Source of the DNA: Gelatoporia subvermispora B
Lineage: Eukaryota; Basidiomycota; Agaricomycetes; Polyporales; Gelatoporiaceae
DNA length: 64,000 nucleotides
Reading direction: 5' to 3'
Assembly (NCBI GenBank): GCA_000320605.2
Contig: KB445796.1
Coordinates: 1,559,698-1,623,697 of the forward strand
The position numbers and the translations under genes are program-made. Below, piece by piece: positions 12,046 through 23,525 of the stretch. Each line of letters starts with the position of its first letter. Within the stretch, counting starts at the first letter, position 1. The notes below the pieces were generated by a model that saw only the letters and a program-made list of their open reading frames with translations, did no database searches and had not been told where the DNA came from.

Positions 12046-14851
12046 TTATTCCTCCATAGCATCCGGGTCTGCATCTGTAGAGCCCGGCTGATCTTTCCAG
12101 AGCTCGCCCCACCTGGGATACATCCGCTTGTAGAGCGACATGCACACGGTGTCCATCTGGTTGATCGGGCCGTCGAAGTGCGCCTTGAAGTAGCCGTGTG
12201 TACCCAAGGACTCGCGGATGTGCCCAGTCCGGCCGTACTTGGTGTGCAGCTGGATTGGCTTGAAGTAGCTGATGTCATCTGAACGGATAGTCAGTAGAGT
12301 CATTGACACAGAACGACTGGAAACATACCCGCGTTGAAGAACATGTAGCGCACGGTGGCAGTCTTCTTGTGGATCTTGAAGGGGTGACCTGTGAGAATGA
12401 TACGCTTCGCGATGATCCGAGTGGTATCCGGGTTCATGAATGAGCCCATCGCGACTAGTTCCGGAGCTGTCAACATAACTTAGTCCGATTGAATCCTCAG
12501 TTTGATAAACGCAACGCACATTGAGCATCTTCGGTCTCGCGCAACAGCATGCATGGTTGCTTGCCAAACACAACAGGCCCGTAGGTAGTCGCAACGTTGG
12601 TGACACCATGTCGGAGGTAACGCTCGAACTTGTGGACGTTGTTCGGGCCCTTTCCACCGCCACGAGTGTGCTGGCTGTAGATTGGATTGATTCGCAATCG
12701 GCGAGGTCCAACGCACAGAATGAGCGGATCCTGAATATAACGATGAGTGACGACCTTGTATGCCACACGCGTACACTCACCTTGGACCGTACAGATCCGT
12801 CGTATTCCGTGTTCCGTTGAACAGTGAAGTTAAGTACGGTTTTCTTATGTTCGTGTTGTAAAAGCCCGAACATCACAACCGGTGAGCCCGGTTCGAATTT
12901 AGCGGCATCTTGGGGTACATCTTTCAGATAGACCGTGACACGCATCCCAGGCTGGATAACCAAGTTGTCAGCGCCCTTCCGTAAGAGGGCCATTTAGTAC
13001 ATACCTCAACCCCCGTGCTGTCTTCCTCCGCTCTCCGCCTGACGTTCCTCTCTGTCCGCTTGTAATCTTCGAATTGGAAGATACGAGCGTAGTCCCTTGG
13101 CAAGTTCTCGTACGGATCCCATGGACTCGTACGGAATGAACGGAGGCCACGGTATCGCTGGAAACGCGTCCGCGCAGGTATATCGAGCGGGGTATCAATC
13201 TCGTCGGGGAATGCAAGGTCGTCCTCTTCTTCGCGCTTGCGATTCCGCCACGACTCCAACCTAGGTGTAAGACAAGTCGGCTGAGCTGACTCCATATATT
13301 CATAATAGAATACGCACTGTCTGCCTTCCTCTTCCATGTCCAGGTCCTGGAACGCTACGCTTCTCCGGCCGTCGGTATCCATATCATGCTCGTCGTCCCG
13401 GACAGGCAACTCGACCATCTCCTCTTCCTCCTCATCCATGGAGACCTCACTGCCCTCCTCGTCTTCCCTATCCTCCCCATCCTCATCCTCCTCATCGATG
13501 ATCCACGCCGCCTGATACTCGCTCATCCCCTTCGGGACCTTCCGTACAACCTTAGGTGTCGTGCCAATCTTCGCGTCGGGGATGATATCCGAGTGGTCGA
13601 CGCCGTTCTCGGCACCACGCATCTCTTCTTCCGTTGGCCAGGTTTGCTCGTTCACCATATCGTCCGGATCGTTGCTGGAGACGAGGGAATCGGCGGAATC
13701 GGCATCCGGCTCAGCGAGGAGTTCCGGCTCTACTTCCATCTCGCCTACGCCATTAGACTTCCGGTGCTTAGATAGAGGAGCCGACATGATCTACACCTGT
13801 TTGTCAATGTCGCTGTAGGGAAGGAGGGTACGGCCAACATACTTTGGTTATCTGGAAGTCGCCGTGGTTGGGCAGGTGTACCAGGCGGTTCGGAGAGAGC
13901 GCCGTACCCCTCACGACACCAGTGACGCGAAGGATCCCGCCCTCCCACTCGAGCTTCTCTCCAAGTAGCCATGACCGCCCTTCCCTCCACTTCGGGTCGC
14001 CGGGCCTGCCCTCACACAAGGCCCGGACAGCGTTGAGCGCGTCTGAGCTGGAGTTCATGTCAAAAACCCTCGCTTGGCTCGGGACGAAGTATTGCATGAA
14101 GGACAGGAGGGACTTCATGATGTCAGACTTCTCTTTGGGTTCCATCGGCTCGTCGGAGGAAACCACAGTCACGACCTCGGGGAGACCTTGCGCTTGCAGG
14201 GTACGCAAAAGGGTATCTCCCCAGGTATCAACCTCAACATTTGGAGACAGGACCAATACGACGTAGTCTGCTGCCTTGCACGCGTCTAGAGTTGCATACA
14301 GTCGCTTGTACGGGAGGGGAATGAATTGAAGGGATGTTTTGAAGCGGTCTGCTCTAAAGCACCGGATACAATTGGGTCAATGAAGTCCGCATATATGAAG
14401 TATACACTACACACCTGAGCTTCCAGAGACCATTGCTCGAACTCTCATCAACCTCGCCGTCCAATGCTTGCGTGAGTGCCGTCGCGACCTTGCGAGTATC
14501 AACATCTTCCGTGAGCGGAACGACTGCAATAATCCGAGGGGCACCGTCCACGCCGCTGAATACACGGGTAGCGGACACGAGGCTCTGCCGCTTTTTGATT
14601 TGAGTCTGCTTGGAATTGTTGCGGCGGTTCAGACGGGACTGTGCAGCGACATTGGAGGATGCCGTAGATTTTTGCGATTGATGGTTGGCACGACCCTTCG
14701 CAGCTTCTTTCAGAGAGCCCTTTGTGGAATGCTTTGACTTGAATCTTTTGTTTTGCTGATTGGAGTGCGTTCAGTTATAAGTGAGGTACTCGGCGCAAGG
14801 CGTGGGACGTACCTGCTTGAGTGTCGGTCGGTGATGATGTCCTTCAGTCAT
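12046..14851 (-). CDS. TSR1: Tsr1, 40S ribosomal subunit assembly factor
   Basis: GTPase-like (Bms1/Tsr1 family) factor that acts on late pre-40S particles. The first exon starts at 14851 ([13 protein letters not shown]) and continues with the basic [20 protein letters not shown] segment typical of Tsr1. Next come the degenerate G domain ([31 protein letters not shown]), a central acidic region ([11 protein letters not shown]), the conserved [24 protein letters not shown] motif, and the C-terminal [21 protein letters not shown] and [14 protein letters not shown] blocks. The family lacks a functional P-loop, and none is visible here. At least seven introns. The stop at 12046-12048 faces VPS53 tail to tail. 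Confidence 0.94.
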
Positions 14852-15423
14852 TTTGAGTGCGCTATGCAGTGCAAAGTAACACTGCTAGAGCACCTGCGGG
14901 GTAGGTGGGATAAAGGAGGGATACGGGAGGGATGTTAGACCGCAGCGCGGATTGTCCATGGGCGCTAGAAGCAGCCCACGCGGAAATTTACGAATACTGT
15001 CAGCTGATTGGCTGCTTGCGGCCTCATTCTGGGCGCTTCAGTCTTGTGCTGTTTCTCTTGAGACAACTTTCTGTTCTCCAGCTCGCCGACAACAGTTTGA
15101 TGATAGACGCAAATATAAGTCGTTCTCTGCTACTCGTATCTCGGGCGATACAGATCCATTTAGGTTCAGATTACTGAGGCTGTTACTGGGCAGCGTTGCG
15201 CCTTCGAGCTTTCTGGGACTCCCGACACCAACTTGTTGCTCCTTGAAACCTACTCCGAGGATGTATCTTCATTACCTCGTCTGCTTATGGTCATGACCTG
15301 ATCCGCGAGTATATTTCTGAACAAGGAGACCATCATATGATTAGACTACAGGAATCCCCTGGGAGAGACGGACTAGCAGTGGGAATGGTTCGTTTGGCTG
15401 AACATACAGGCTATCATGACGGC
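14852..15423. other. intergenic region, nothing recognised
   Basis: About 570 bases between the TSR1 start and the stop of the next minus-strand gene. It contains the TSR1 promoter. Short open frames on both strands show no motif. Confidence 0.4.
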
Positions 15424-18250
15424 TCAGTGGAAATCTCGCTCATTACTATCCACCATGGCCCAATCAAGCTCTTTCAAAAGAGGATCCGCGAACCAAGGGT
15501 CGTTCGCCGTCTTGTCCTTCCAGTCCACTAGCTCGGCTCCGTGTTCGTGGCATTCGATCAAAGTCAGCACATCCTCGATAAAGCACCGGCCAGGGTGGTC
15601 GCCCATCCCGCTCGGCGTGTCGCACGCACGTGCCTCCCGTATAACTGGTATCCAGGTCGCTCGGTACCGCATACAGAGGTTGACCACGCCACGAACCATG
15701 AACTGCAGATGCTTCTTGTAGCACGATGCAGGTGACATGCAAGCGAGGAAGAGCACCACACTAGTTGTGTAGAATCCGGTGGCCCAATCACCTTCGTTCA
15801 TTGCGTCCCGTATGTTGTCTACAGCCCAGATGGCAAAGAAGTAGATGTCTACGCGGTAATACGTCAACTATCAAGCCATGAATGAGGTGGATTCGAACGT
15901 ACTGTCATGTGGAACCGGCGGCTCATCCGTAGGTACGGGTTTCCTCCATCCAAATGCCGCGGATTGGATCTTGACCAGCTGTTCCGCGATCTCCACGCGT
16001 AGTTCAACGGGGAAGATGTCGGAGCACAGCCGCGCGTATCCCACGATGAAGGCGGACTGGTTCGTCGGAGTTGTCTGGAAAGCTGCAATGTGCGGGCTCA
16101 GGGTACGTATGAACTGGGTGGCAATTTCTTTAGCGAGAACATGGCTCTCGATCGCTAAGATGCGGGGAATGAGCTTCATAGACCCTAGCGCGATTGCCAT
16201 GGTCGCATTGTAGCTGAGGGGCCTGCTCGCAATGATGAGCGCGATGTTGTCAATGACATCCTTGGCGTTGTATGCCGACTGCAGGATGCACGGTTCCACC
16301 ACTTCCCGAAGGAAAGAGTCGTCGGTGAGGAGGGAGTCTGCTGCGAGAAGTAGGTGGGCTTCGGTCTTGTTCGTCTGCCACGATCGCAACCATGCTTCGC
16401 TCCGCACGTTCAGCTCCTTGCCTACGATGATCTGCTCCTGTGCTCTCCAGCTCCAGTAGCTCTCGCCAGGGGCTGTTGCTGTATCTGCCAGCGAGGCAAA
16501 ATAAGACCGAACCTTCGCAAGCAGATCCCAGTTATTCCCCTTCGGAGCGTCCCTGGGCTGACCATGTGATGGCAGCGAGGTTTCAGCACGCACTCGAGAT
16601 GGCATCCCCGTGATGTTCTTGCCCAATTTCCGCTTGAAAAACGTGTACAAAACGTCGCCGAGCTTGCGGAACATGACCAAGGAGGCAACTCGTTGCGCAA
16701 TCCAATAGAACACGAGCGCTTGCGGTGATTTATACGGGCATTTCGGTCGGAATGCCGGTGCGGTCGTGGTAAAGACGAGAAAGAGCAAAAGGACTGCCAC
16801 GATGCCTGCGAAGACACAAGCCACGATGGTGTTCAAAGTTGCGAGGAGAATGAGTAATCCGGCGAGAAACAGAATGAGCGACAGCTGAAGGAGGATCGGG
16901 AGGGTGCTCGTGATCTCAGGGACTCGCCACGGGATGATGCCTTCATCCCAGCGCAAACGATGTATGAATGCGCTTTCCTTCGGTTCCGTCACAGAGATAC
17001 TGACGAAGTGATTCAGCCACTGTCTGACGACGATGCCCATGCACGCAGTCGAAAGACTTAGCGCGAGGCTCGAAAACCAGAGGACGTTGATCCAAATCGA
17101 GGGGACAGAGGGTGGGGAATCGATGGATGAAGCGGACAAGATGGGCAGGACGGAGGGCGCCGAAGGACTCGTAGAGGTAATATTAGACAGTTGACCCGAG
17201 ATCTGAAGGAGAATGAAGGAATTCAAATCCGGGTTTGCGGCTGGTGCGAGGGAGGTATACAGTTCGACGTTAAAAGCCGTCAAGATTGCCGAGAACAGCC
17301 CGGACTGGCACGAAGGGGAAATGAACAGGATTACGTTAACATCGAAGAACTGGGAGTAATTTATGAAGGTGCTCACAAACACAAGGAGAGTGTCTATCTC
17401 TTCTTTCCACGTCTTCGCAACTGCTTCGTCATGCTCCTTCAAGCGCTTGGCACATGAGGCCCATGCCTTGTTCGTCGCTTCGTCAGCTGGCTTCAACTGA
17501 TAGTGCGGCCGAATGTGACGGAAGCATTTGCATTTCTCTTCTTCAGAGGGATCAAGTGGTAGTGCGTTAGGTCCTAGCTCCTATACGCACCCCCTATTCG
17601 TAAAGGAAATTTCACCAAATATAACACGAAACAACGTACATGGTTGACAATTGCTCTCAGTGCATCAAGTGTCGCATCTCCGCCATTTTGCTCGGTCTGT
17701 TGCTGAGGATGGTTGTTGCGTAGAACGTGCTCGTTATCAGAGACATTGTCACTGTTCTGTAATGCGAGCAACGTCAGGCATCGTCCAGAAGAGCGCTTAT
17801 GCGAAGTTAATCGACCTGCTCGAAGTACTCCGGCACATCGTCAGGAACCAGGGTCGAACCAGCAGCCCGCTCGACACGCCTCATCATCAATTGGCCCAGC
17901 GGATCCGTAAAACTCAGACCTGAATCAACAGCACGAGATATGCTGTCGTACAACCCAGGTAGTTGCGCACGCATATGATCTAAAGTCAATACCTGCGCAT
18001 CCCCAGCTGATTAGATGAAGGTGCTGCTGTATGTAGAATGGAAGCTTACCTCCTGCAGGAAACCCATCATGTTGTCCCTCACCTCAGGTGTAATTCCGGG
18101 CGACTGGGAGTCGCCTTGGGAGGTATTGGCGTCTCCTCGTGTGTCGGTTCCATCATCATGGGTGGCGTCTGCTGGCGCGGCAGAGGAAACAGGTGTACCC
18201 CCGGGAGTCCTAACGGACGACGTCGACCCCAGGTTTCCAGAAGCCATCAT
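15424..18250 (-). CDS. DUF6535-type multi-pass membrane protein
   Basis: Large Agaricomycete membrane protein of unknown function. The model joins five or more exons. The first starts MMASGNLGSTSSVR and is Ser/Thr/Pro-rich, running into LTLDHMRAQLPGLYDSISRA and ending YFEQ. A 60-base intron with a CTGAC branch site leads to NSDNVSDNEHVLR..., then ELGPNALPLDPSEEEK. The family core follows: DEAVAKTWKEEIDTLLVF|SGLFSAILTAFNVELY, then TM segments around WINVLWFSSLALSLSTACMG, ILLQLSLILFLAGLLILL and VACVFAGIVAVLLLFLVF. The 72-base intron at 17305-17376 is in frame and stop-free, so simple ORF calling reads through it. The cytosolic C-terminal half is helical and ends at 15424. The N-terminal exons could instead be a separate small gene ending at 17807, but in-frame splicing favours fusion. 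Confidence 0.7.
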
Positions 18251-18292
18251 GCACAAGCAAATAGGGGAGACGGTATTGCGTCAGCAATTGGG

Positions 18293-18301
18293 TTTTATAT
18301 A
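18293..18301 (-). promoter_or_regulatory. TATA box of the DUF6535-type gene
   Basis: The minus strand reads TATATAAAA about 43 bases before the ATG at 18250. It is the only TATA-like element upstream of that start. It overlaps the last codons of the uncertain gene model just upstream. Confidence 0.4.
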
Positions 18302-19190
18302 CCATTGAACCACTCCAGCAGTGCAGCCTCTAGCGCTCTGGAAATGAACTTGGGAACGTGCAAAGCACAGGTTTTCGTCGTTCTGTCATACCGCAATTTA
18401 TCAGTGAGGCAAATGTGCACTACGCAGTCAGTCCTCGGGAACTCATCTATGAGGCCTTGAGGTATGAGCCGTACACGAGTGCGAGCGCCGGCTACCGGAT
18501 ATGATGTCCAAAAGGACCCATGGTAATAATACACTTTCCATCTTCGGCGACGAAAAGGCGATTTCAGCGACACAAGTCGTATTCGATTCCCGCTTACCCT
18601 GGTACTCAGAACGATAGGCTCCTAGGAATCCATACAGGCGAAAATAACGTCGACACAAGCAAGGCACACATATGTCGGTATCGGGAAGATCAATCGGGGG
18701 ACCTCTCGGATTCGAAAGCAAGCTCAAAATGTATGCATTCGCTCTTCAGGCAGGCCATCACTGTGAGAATCACGTAGCTTAGATGACCATCTTACGCAAC
18801 GTGTTTAATGCTCCTTGGAAGCTTTGGCCCCGTGTGCGCTGAATTGTATGTGTATATTTTTGTGTGTTTTCCCTTGTTGGTGAGTTCATAGCCACCGGCA
18901 TCGAAGGGATTCGAACGTTCCGAACTAAATGACCAGTTTAGTGCAGAAGCACGGAATGCAATGTCACGCCACCACTCACTGGAACCGTGTGCAGACACAT
19001 GTTCGAAGAACGGATCAAGGATTCCTAGAGTTTTCTTCATCTGTACACGAAACACCGGGCCACCGCGCAATGCGTACGAGTTTGGGGCGCACCAGATCGG
19101 CAACAGCGGCACATCGAATATCTTGAAGGAGTCGACTGTATTTCATCTTGTGCAGCCTGTCACCGGCGCAGCATGTTCGTCAGATGTACA
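18295..19190 (-). CDS. uncertain multi-exon hypothetical gene or relic
   Basis: No family recognised. Three open segments join in frame through plausible splice sites: an exon ending at 19135 (contains IFDVPLLPIWCAP and SEWWRDIAFRASALNWSF), an intron 18723-18795 with GTAAGA donor, an exon 18598-18722 (PPIDLPDTDICVPCLCRR), an intron 18534-18597 with GTAAGC donor, and a last exon 18295-18533 (HGSFWTSYPVAG ... ISRALEAALLEWF). An upstream exon ending at 19190 also joins in phase, but I could not find a convincing start. The stop lies only 45 bases before the next gene's ATG and overlaps its TATA box, so this may be a decayed gene rather than a live one. Confidence 0.35.
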
Positions 19191-19958
19191 GGTGCGTCGT
19201 CCTGCATCGAGGCAAATAACATCATGATCCGATGATCAAACTGGATATCACAGCTGTTTTCACAACGGGTGGCGTACGCCGTCGCAGAAAACACGCAGTC
19301 GGAGTTGGCGGAGCTTTAAGGATCTAGGTACAATCTGCTGGCCAGGTAGCGCTCCGCTACGGAAACAGCTTTGAATTGCATCAATAAACTTTCCGACTTG
19401 TCTTGATGCCTTTTAAGATACTTGACGTGCACTGGCGAAGGTGCGGCAGGGCAGCAAGCACGCCGGCAAGCCCCGAAAGGCAAGCAGGATGAGGAAAGTC
19501 AACGCGACGTTTTCCGCGCCGCACGGCAGAACGGTCGCGAGAGTCGGATCCTGGGTAAGACATAGAGGTGGCGCTTTGCAGATATGGATAGACTGTCGTC
19601 CAATTCCTTATGGTCACTGGTCAGCAACGGAGACTACCAACATCAGCTAAATTCCGCTCTCGCTTTACTACTCACGTCTTTTCTGGTCGATGAGCGCACT
19701 AAGAGTGGTAAAGTATGAAGTACCAGCCTCTGGGGCTGCCCGCTTTCTCTGCTTTGATCAACCAAAGTGAACATTTTCTTGATGGCTCAAAGACAGGAAA
19801 GGCAAGTGTCATATTTTAGAGCCGCGGCATCAACATCATTCTCAGCTCCTTTGACAGTCATGGCAGGCGTCCCCTGACGCGCTCTGAAATCATATATATG
19901 CATAGTCTGTCCACCTTCGACCACTTGATATTTCTCCCATACATTGCGCTTCTGATAC
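19191..19958. promoter_or_regulatory. intergenic region with TATA box at 19892
   Basis: About 770 bases. No coding signal was supported. An ATATATAT element at 19892-19899 lies about 65 bases before the ATG of the next plus-strand gene and is its likely TATA box. Confidence 0.4.
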
Positions 19959-21687
19959 ATGTTACTGTCCCTGACTCTCGCTTGGCTGTCGTTCTTTACA
20001 CCCTCTATCGAGAGTAGGCTTGTTAATGTCACTATTGACGACACGTTCGGTGATCCAACCACCGGCGAGCAATTCGCATATCTGCTACCTGTATCATGGA
20101 CGCCTGGACAGGATTGTCCAACCTGCTCGGCTCAACCTGATCGTTCGCTGGCGTATAATGGGACCTGGCACGACGCGAGCTTTCGCATAGACAGCCTCCC
20201 CTTGAACGCTTCAGTGTCCTTCAACGGTGCGTGTATTACTTATTGCTCCATCGATATCGAGATTTACTTCCTAAGTCGCTACCTTCGCAGGTCAGGCGCT
20301 CTACGTATACTGCATCATTAGTAATAATCAAGACCAGAATTCGGACATGACGTTCTACATCGATAACGAAGTCGTTGGCTCATTTGTCACAACTGCTCCC
20401 GGCGGAAATACGTACGATTATAACACCCTAGTCTACCAGAACCAAGCGTTGAACCCTGGACAACACACGTTCATGCTGGCCAGCGGGCATCCCAATGGTC
20501 CAGATGCCCTTGTGCTCCTCGACTATGTTGTATACACGTATGTCCAAATCAATACAAGCACGCTCCCCGCATGATGACCGATTGGGCTTGACCCTCGAAG
20601 TGTTGATGTAGAAGATAGCGCAGCACCTTCTGCTGAGTCGTCTCCCTCGACGACACTCCCTGCATCGGGACTTTCTTCATCTCTACCACCCCCTGCATCG
20701 AGACCTTCTCCATCTCTACCGCCCCCTGCGTCGGGACCTTCTTCACCTCTATCACCCCCTGCATCGGGACCTTCTTCATCTCAACCACCCCCTGCATCGG
20801 GGTTTTCTTCATCTCTATCATTCCCTGTCTCGGGATCTTCTTCATCTGGTTCCCCGTCGCACACACTGCCATCGCTCCTCGGTCCAGGTTCCACGATGGG
20901 TGGTTCTGGATCAGCTGCTCAAACTGCATCGATGTCCAGCATGTCCAGCTCAGGCACTGCATCGGCGGCAGCGGCAGTAGCAGGGTCATCAAGCAAGAAT
21001 GGCTTGTCGAGCACGCAGTTGAAACTCATCATTATTATTGCTGTGGTTGTCGGCCTGAGCTTTGCGCTATGTACCCTCGCCATTTCGTGGTATTGGAGAC
21101 GGCTCGCCAGCCGGCCCGGCAGAACGTGGCTTCCACGCGGCATATGTTGTCTCTCCCGGAAGAAGCAGGCTACAATAGAACCTTTCCTCGCTGAACCCTC
21201 TACGCCCGTGCCCGAAATGAAGGGAAACATTTCTCCTGGAGGGAACAGCATGCTCAGTGATGCCTCTTCCATGAGCCCGCTCCTTCATCATACGCACGCA
21301 GTAATGTCTGACCAGAGCAACGTCAACACTGGGGGTCATCGGATCCCAGGTTCTATGCGAAGAGATTCGGCAATGGTCCCTGCGGATACGTCGTCGAGGT
21401 TCCGTCTCGGAGACCTCAGAGTCGAGGGGTCCGCAAACGAATCTCAGACGACCACCAACGAGCCTGTCCTATGGATTCCAATACCACAGCGCGGTCAACA
21501 AGGTGTCATAGATGTAAACAATATTGCTGGAAACCCTTCGATGACCACTCCGGCGTCCACCATTCCCTCTCCGACGTCGAGTTCGGATCTACTCGTCATT
21601 CCTCAAGCGAGGCATCTCGCTAGCATCCTTGCACCCGACATTGAGAGCCCTATGACGCCGCCACCCATGTATCGAGAGAGGGACTAA
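19959..21687 (+). CDS. secreted-type ectodomain with single TM helix (hypothetical surface protein)
   Basis: Three exons. The signal peptide is MLLSLTLAWLSFFTPSIES. The ectodomain starts VNVTIDDTFGDPTTGEQ and has a jelly-roll-like pattern common in Agaricomycete surface proteins (DRSLAYNGTWHDASFRID; YVYCIISNNNQDQN; MTFYIDNEVVGSF; YVVYT). Introns lie after SVSFN (GTGCGT donor) and at 20539-20601, where VYT continues VDVEDSAAP. A Ser/Pro-rich stalk with 11-residue tandem repeats follows (20655-20849), then one TM helix (KLIIIIAVVVGLSFALCTLAI) with a basic stop-transfer flank (WYWRRLASR), and a roughly 200-residue Ser/Thr/Pro-rich cytosolic tail. The layout resembles a wall or surface sensor (stalk, TM, tail), but the function is unknown. 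Confidence 0.8.
20655..20849 (+). repeat. in-frame 33-bp minisatellite (Ser/Pro stalk)
   Basis: About six head-to-tail copies of a 33-base unit encode variants of LPPPASGPSSS (LPPPASRPSPS, LSPPASGPSSS, QPPPASGFSSS, LSFPVSGSSSS). The copies diverge by point changes and keep frame. The reverse strand is also open across the repeat, which is a by-product of the repeat and not a gene. Confidence 0.9.
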
Positions 21688-22399
21688 TCCAATCCCCGTC
21701 TACCGTTATGCCTGAACCACATCGGTCCGAGGCTCAAAGATCACGTTGCTCGCCATGTTCCGATACAACCTGGGCTCCGCGGTATGATCTTGTCATATAC
21801 TAATCTTATCATATGCAACGGTGCGACAATATGTAACCGATATAGTGAACGGTTCGACTCGGGGCTAGCTCAAGTCAGCGGTGGACCGGTGAGCGTAGTT
21901 AGTGACATACCAGCATAGACCGACGGTATATACATGTAGTTCTCCTGTTCATCTCGCTTACCTGCGCCGCTGCAGTTCAGGCCCGCCCCTCTGCTCCTGC
22001 ATATCAGCGCCGCGTTCGGAGCCCGCTCTCGCTATCCTCACCTTTGTGCTTCAAACTTCTCCGCAGTATGTGTTGTCTCTTCCCTTTGCCATCTCGACTG
22101 CGCTCCACTTCCCTGGCCCTCCTCGCCGGGACTCAGGTACTTACCCATGCTCACAGCTCGCCTCTTTCCGTTTGCGTATGTCCATTCTTCTGTGCATCTT
22201 GATTGATTGATACCCCCTTTATCTCTGACCGTATCTGTGCCTCGTCTCACACTATTCCAAGAGATGCTCAATAAGTCAGTCCTCTCTGGAACGTCATATC
22301 AATATCGGATTTGTGAATAATTGAAGCGCTTGCCGTTCTTCTATATTTGTGTGGACTATAGAACACTTGATGATATCAGCGATTGTGCCCGTTTCAACC
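21688..22399. other. intergenic region, nothing recognised
   Basis: About 700 bases holding the 3' region of the surface protein and the upstream region of the small gene at 22400. T/C-rich tracts occur near 21930-22200. No coding or RNA signal was identified. Confidence 0.35.
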
Positions 22400-23060
22400 A
22401 TGAACGAGAGATTTGTAGATGTCACACTAGAGATGCTGGATAGCGGAGAAACACATGGTACTGGGGTCGATATGATGCCTCAATTGCTGATGAAACCCGA
22501 GGGAATGACCTCGGGTTCAGGTGCGTGAGATATACTCCTGGCGTTTTCGAAGAAATAGGCCAAGTATTACACTTTCGGAAGTGGACATCCTGCAAATATC
22601 AAACATTGCGCCGGCGTTCTCGCCACCGACTCTCGAATTACCCGTTGTTCGAGAAGGATATACATGGTGTGCGTTCGAGAACTGGTGATTACAGAGTAGA
22701 ACATGTTGACCTTCTCTCCCCGTGTATTTACGGCGGCTCTTCTATTTCTAGTTGGTAGAAGATCCCTTAAGATGTGCATCGAATTCGACCGCTGACCCTT
22801 GTTCCCATGTAGCTGCCACCATGGTTCCGACTGCACCATCTGGCGACGGCAAGCTAGCGCTGCGTGTACGTTGTCTATGACTTTCGACTTCTGACATCGC
22901 GTTCTATTCCGACACCGATTGATATCCTTTGCATCTTCTAGGAGGAGGCAGTTCCGGACATTGTATGCAGTCCCGCGATCCTCGTAAGAGCCCTGAGTCG
23001 ATCACCAACATGTACCTGCAGTGTCGTCCGCCAGATGCTTCTTGCATACTCTGGCCGTAA
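22400..23060 (+). CDS. small five-exon hypothetical protein
   Basis: Family not recognised. Exons 22400-22520, 22582-22668, 22813-22865, 22942-22962 and 23022-23060 join in frame to 106 residues, starting MNERFVDVTLEMLDSGE and ending ASCILWP. Every intron has a GT...AG pair with good donors (GTGCGT, GTGCGT, GTACGT, GTATGC), and the third exon is preceded by a CTGAC branch-like site. Exons are too short to appear as long ORFs. Middle sequence: VDILQISNIAPAFSPPTLEL, EGYTWSATMVPTAPSGDG. No signal peptide or TM helix is evident. The coherence of four phased introns supports a real gene, but an upstream exon may be missing and no product can be assigned. Confidence 0.45.
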
Positions 23061-23525
23061 TAAATCACCCAAATGATCTGGTGACGTTAAGGCAGGAATG
23101 TCGCAGCCAACTAAAGCGTTTATGCATCTAGATCAGAGTGTCTCGAGCTACTCCCCGGGAAAGATTTACCATATGGTCAACTGCGACTAGCAATTACATT
23201 CGTGTTCGGATTTGTTCACCGGTGTTCCTCTCCAGCACTCGTTGCGCCCGTTATAAGCTGCCCGAATCAGGCCCGACGTGCGAAATTGAAACATGAGTAT
23301 GCGGCTCATGTACCAAAAGAGACACGTTCGTGCTTTGTGGCGGTTCCGCCGCTGCCGCGGCTATCCGCCCCTAGCCCCGAGCTCGGACTTAGATAGTCAT
23401 TACCATCGGTGCCGTCTCGCCAAACCAACCGCTCTCCACTGACTTGGTGTGCCGTGAACAAAACTGCCCGTCTGCAGATATCAAGCTCTGCTCGAGTAGG
23501 CTCAGACAGTGCTCGTTATCTCATC
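23061..23525. other. intergenic region, nothing recognised
   Basis: About 465 bases upstream of the R3H-domain gene. A C-rich segment lies near 23350-23385. No supported feature. Confidence 0.35.

Noticed and set aside
18895..18935. tRNA T-arm-like word (GTTCGAATCCC on the minus strand)
   Set aside because: The flanking bases do not form a T stem, and no acceptor or anticodon arm could be found.
20549..20992. Reverse-strand ORF with repeated Met-Lys-Lys units
   Set aside because: It is the complement of the Ser/Pro minisatellite in the forward gene; the repeat keeps both strands open.
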